The position numbers and the translations under genes were made by a program. A stretch of 64,000 nucleotides of DNA from Clostridium cadaveris (GTDB lineage: Bacteria; Bacillota; Clostridia; Clostridiales; Clostridiaceae). The notes under the pieces were generated by a model that worked only from the letters and a program-made list of their open reading frames with translations, did no database searches and had not been told where the DNA came from. The stretch's first letter is position 1. Every line of letters starts with the position of its first letter. Shown one piece after another: positions 63,416 to 64,000 of this stretch. The stretch is taken from the NCBI RefSeq assembly GCF_020911725.1, contig NZ_CP076620.1, positions 1,926,501 to 1,990,500 on the forward strand, read 5' to 3'.

Positions 63416-64000
63416 TTATCTCTCCCCATCAATTATATCAGTTATTTCAACTGCTTTTTTTAATCCTAAAAGTCCCGGCTTTCCTTTATAAATTCCTGCA
63501 TCACCTAGGCTTATTTTTATATCTTCTCCAATTCGTTGATCCAAAAGTATTACATCGCCTTTTTCCAAATTAAGAAGATCATTTATGTTTACTTTTACAC
63601 TTCCAAGCTTTGCACATACATCAATATAAACATTCTTTACAGAATCAAATACTTCTTTAGAAAAAATATTTTTATCATCATCTGATGCTGGATTTACATT
63701 TCTATATTTATAAGAATTCACCAAGTCACCTACTACAGGCTCCATACTTTGATAAGGTATACAAAATCTTATATCTCCAAGTTTTTCAGTTCCTAATAAT
63801 GCATTTATTTTAGATTCAAATATTATATCTTTATTCTTTAATCGCTGATATTTTACAGCACTAGTATATATTTTTATAAGATTTATACTGTCATATTTAT
63901 AAGGTATATATAGTCTTTTTAAAAGACTATCAGCCAAATACTTAAATAATTCTAAGTCAATATTAGTAAGCTCCCTTTCTTTATTATCTACTTTACCGTC
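63416..64000 (-). CDS. fliM: Flagellar motor switch protein FliM, partial
   Basis: The frame is open to the window edge, so the N-terminus is outside. The visible 194 residues hold the end of the FliM middle domain (RFCIPYQSMEPVV) and the C-terminal SpoA domain (VKVNINDLLNLEKGDVILLD). Its stop lies two bases before the fliN start, so the pair is translationally coupled. Direction means the gene runs into the next flagellar genes beyond the window. Confidence 0.87.
   Translation of the reverse strand, partial: DGKVDNKERELTNIDLELFKYLADSLLKRLYIPYKYDSINLIKIYTSAVKYQRLKNKDIIFESKINALLGTEKLGDIRFCIPYQSMEPVVGDLVNSYKYRNVNPASDDDKNIFSKEVFDSVKNVYIDVCAKLGSVKVNINDLLNLEKGDVILLDQRIGEDIKISLGDAGIYKGKPGLLGLKKAVEITDIIDGER

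Overview
The window is low-GC, AT-rich DNA of a spore-former-type Firmicute, most probably Clostridium sensu stricto. The evidence is the base composition, strong GGAGG ribosome sites, T-box and riboswitch leaders, a clostridial single-chain PurL, a B12-dependent ribonucleotide reductase, DUF3867 and DUF4250 proteins, and flagellar FliM/FliN. The species cannot be fixed from the sequence alone. No rRNA, tRNA, prophage or CRISPR array was seen.

Layout. 1-4.7 kb: end of a MocR-type regulator, an OmpR/histidine kinase pair, an SDR reductase, a diacylglycerol-kinase-like lipid kinase and a MazG-like pyrophosphohydrolase. 4.8-12.2 kb: a minus-strand operon of two exporter-fold ABC half-transporters and a complete ECF module (S, T and a fused double ATPase), divergent from a Cys-rich AraC regulator; it looks like an import system for a metallophore or similar ligand. 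12.3-13.1 kb: scar DNA with a decayed copy of the MazG gene end and an S41 peptidase remnant. 13.2-15.9 kb: glnS and small genes. 15.9-27.1 kb: the purine operon purL-E-C-F-M-N-H-D, led by a purine riboswitch with an unusual core, a terminator, and further upstream a second unassigned structured element.

27.2-33.2 kb: NAD synthetase, a two-gene chromate-type transporter, and a P-type cation ATPase behind a yybP-ykoY (Mn2+) riboswitch. 33.4-35.8 kb: an FAD/Fe-S oxidoreductase pair. 36-39.3 kb: an 800-base gene-poor stretch, then MsrC-like, ComEC-like MBL, CvfB-like and gamma carbonic anhydrase-like genes. 39.5-44.2 kb: class II ribonucleotide reductase with tandem NrdR-box-like sites; an IS150-type element has inserted in the loop of its terminator. 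44.2-50.9 kb: TPR protein, DUF3867, a secreted Cys-peptidase-like protein, GIY-YIG, MATE, PepF and the cobalamin adenosyltransferase that would supply the B12 enzyme.

50.9-59.6 kb: secreted PTP-like phosphatase, two related LRR cell-wall proteins (LPKTG), an MFS transporter and an HTH-TPR regulator. 59.6-62.3 kb: an aspS pseudogene with an internal deletion still carrying an Asp-type T-box, divergent from a second glnS under a Gln-type T-box whose HIGH and KMSKS motifs differ from those of the first glnS. The window ends with a double-HNH protein and fliN-fliM.

Most striking signals: the variant purine riboswitch with its tandem upstream element, the aspS remnant and divergent second glnS, the ABC-ECF-AraC locus, and the IS inside the nrdJ terminator.
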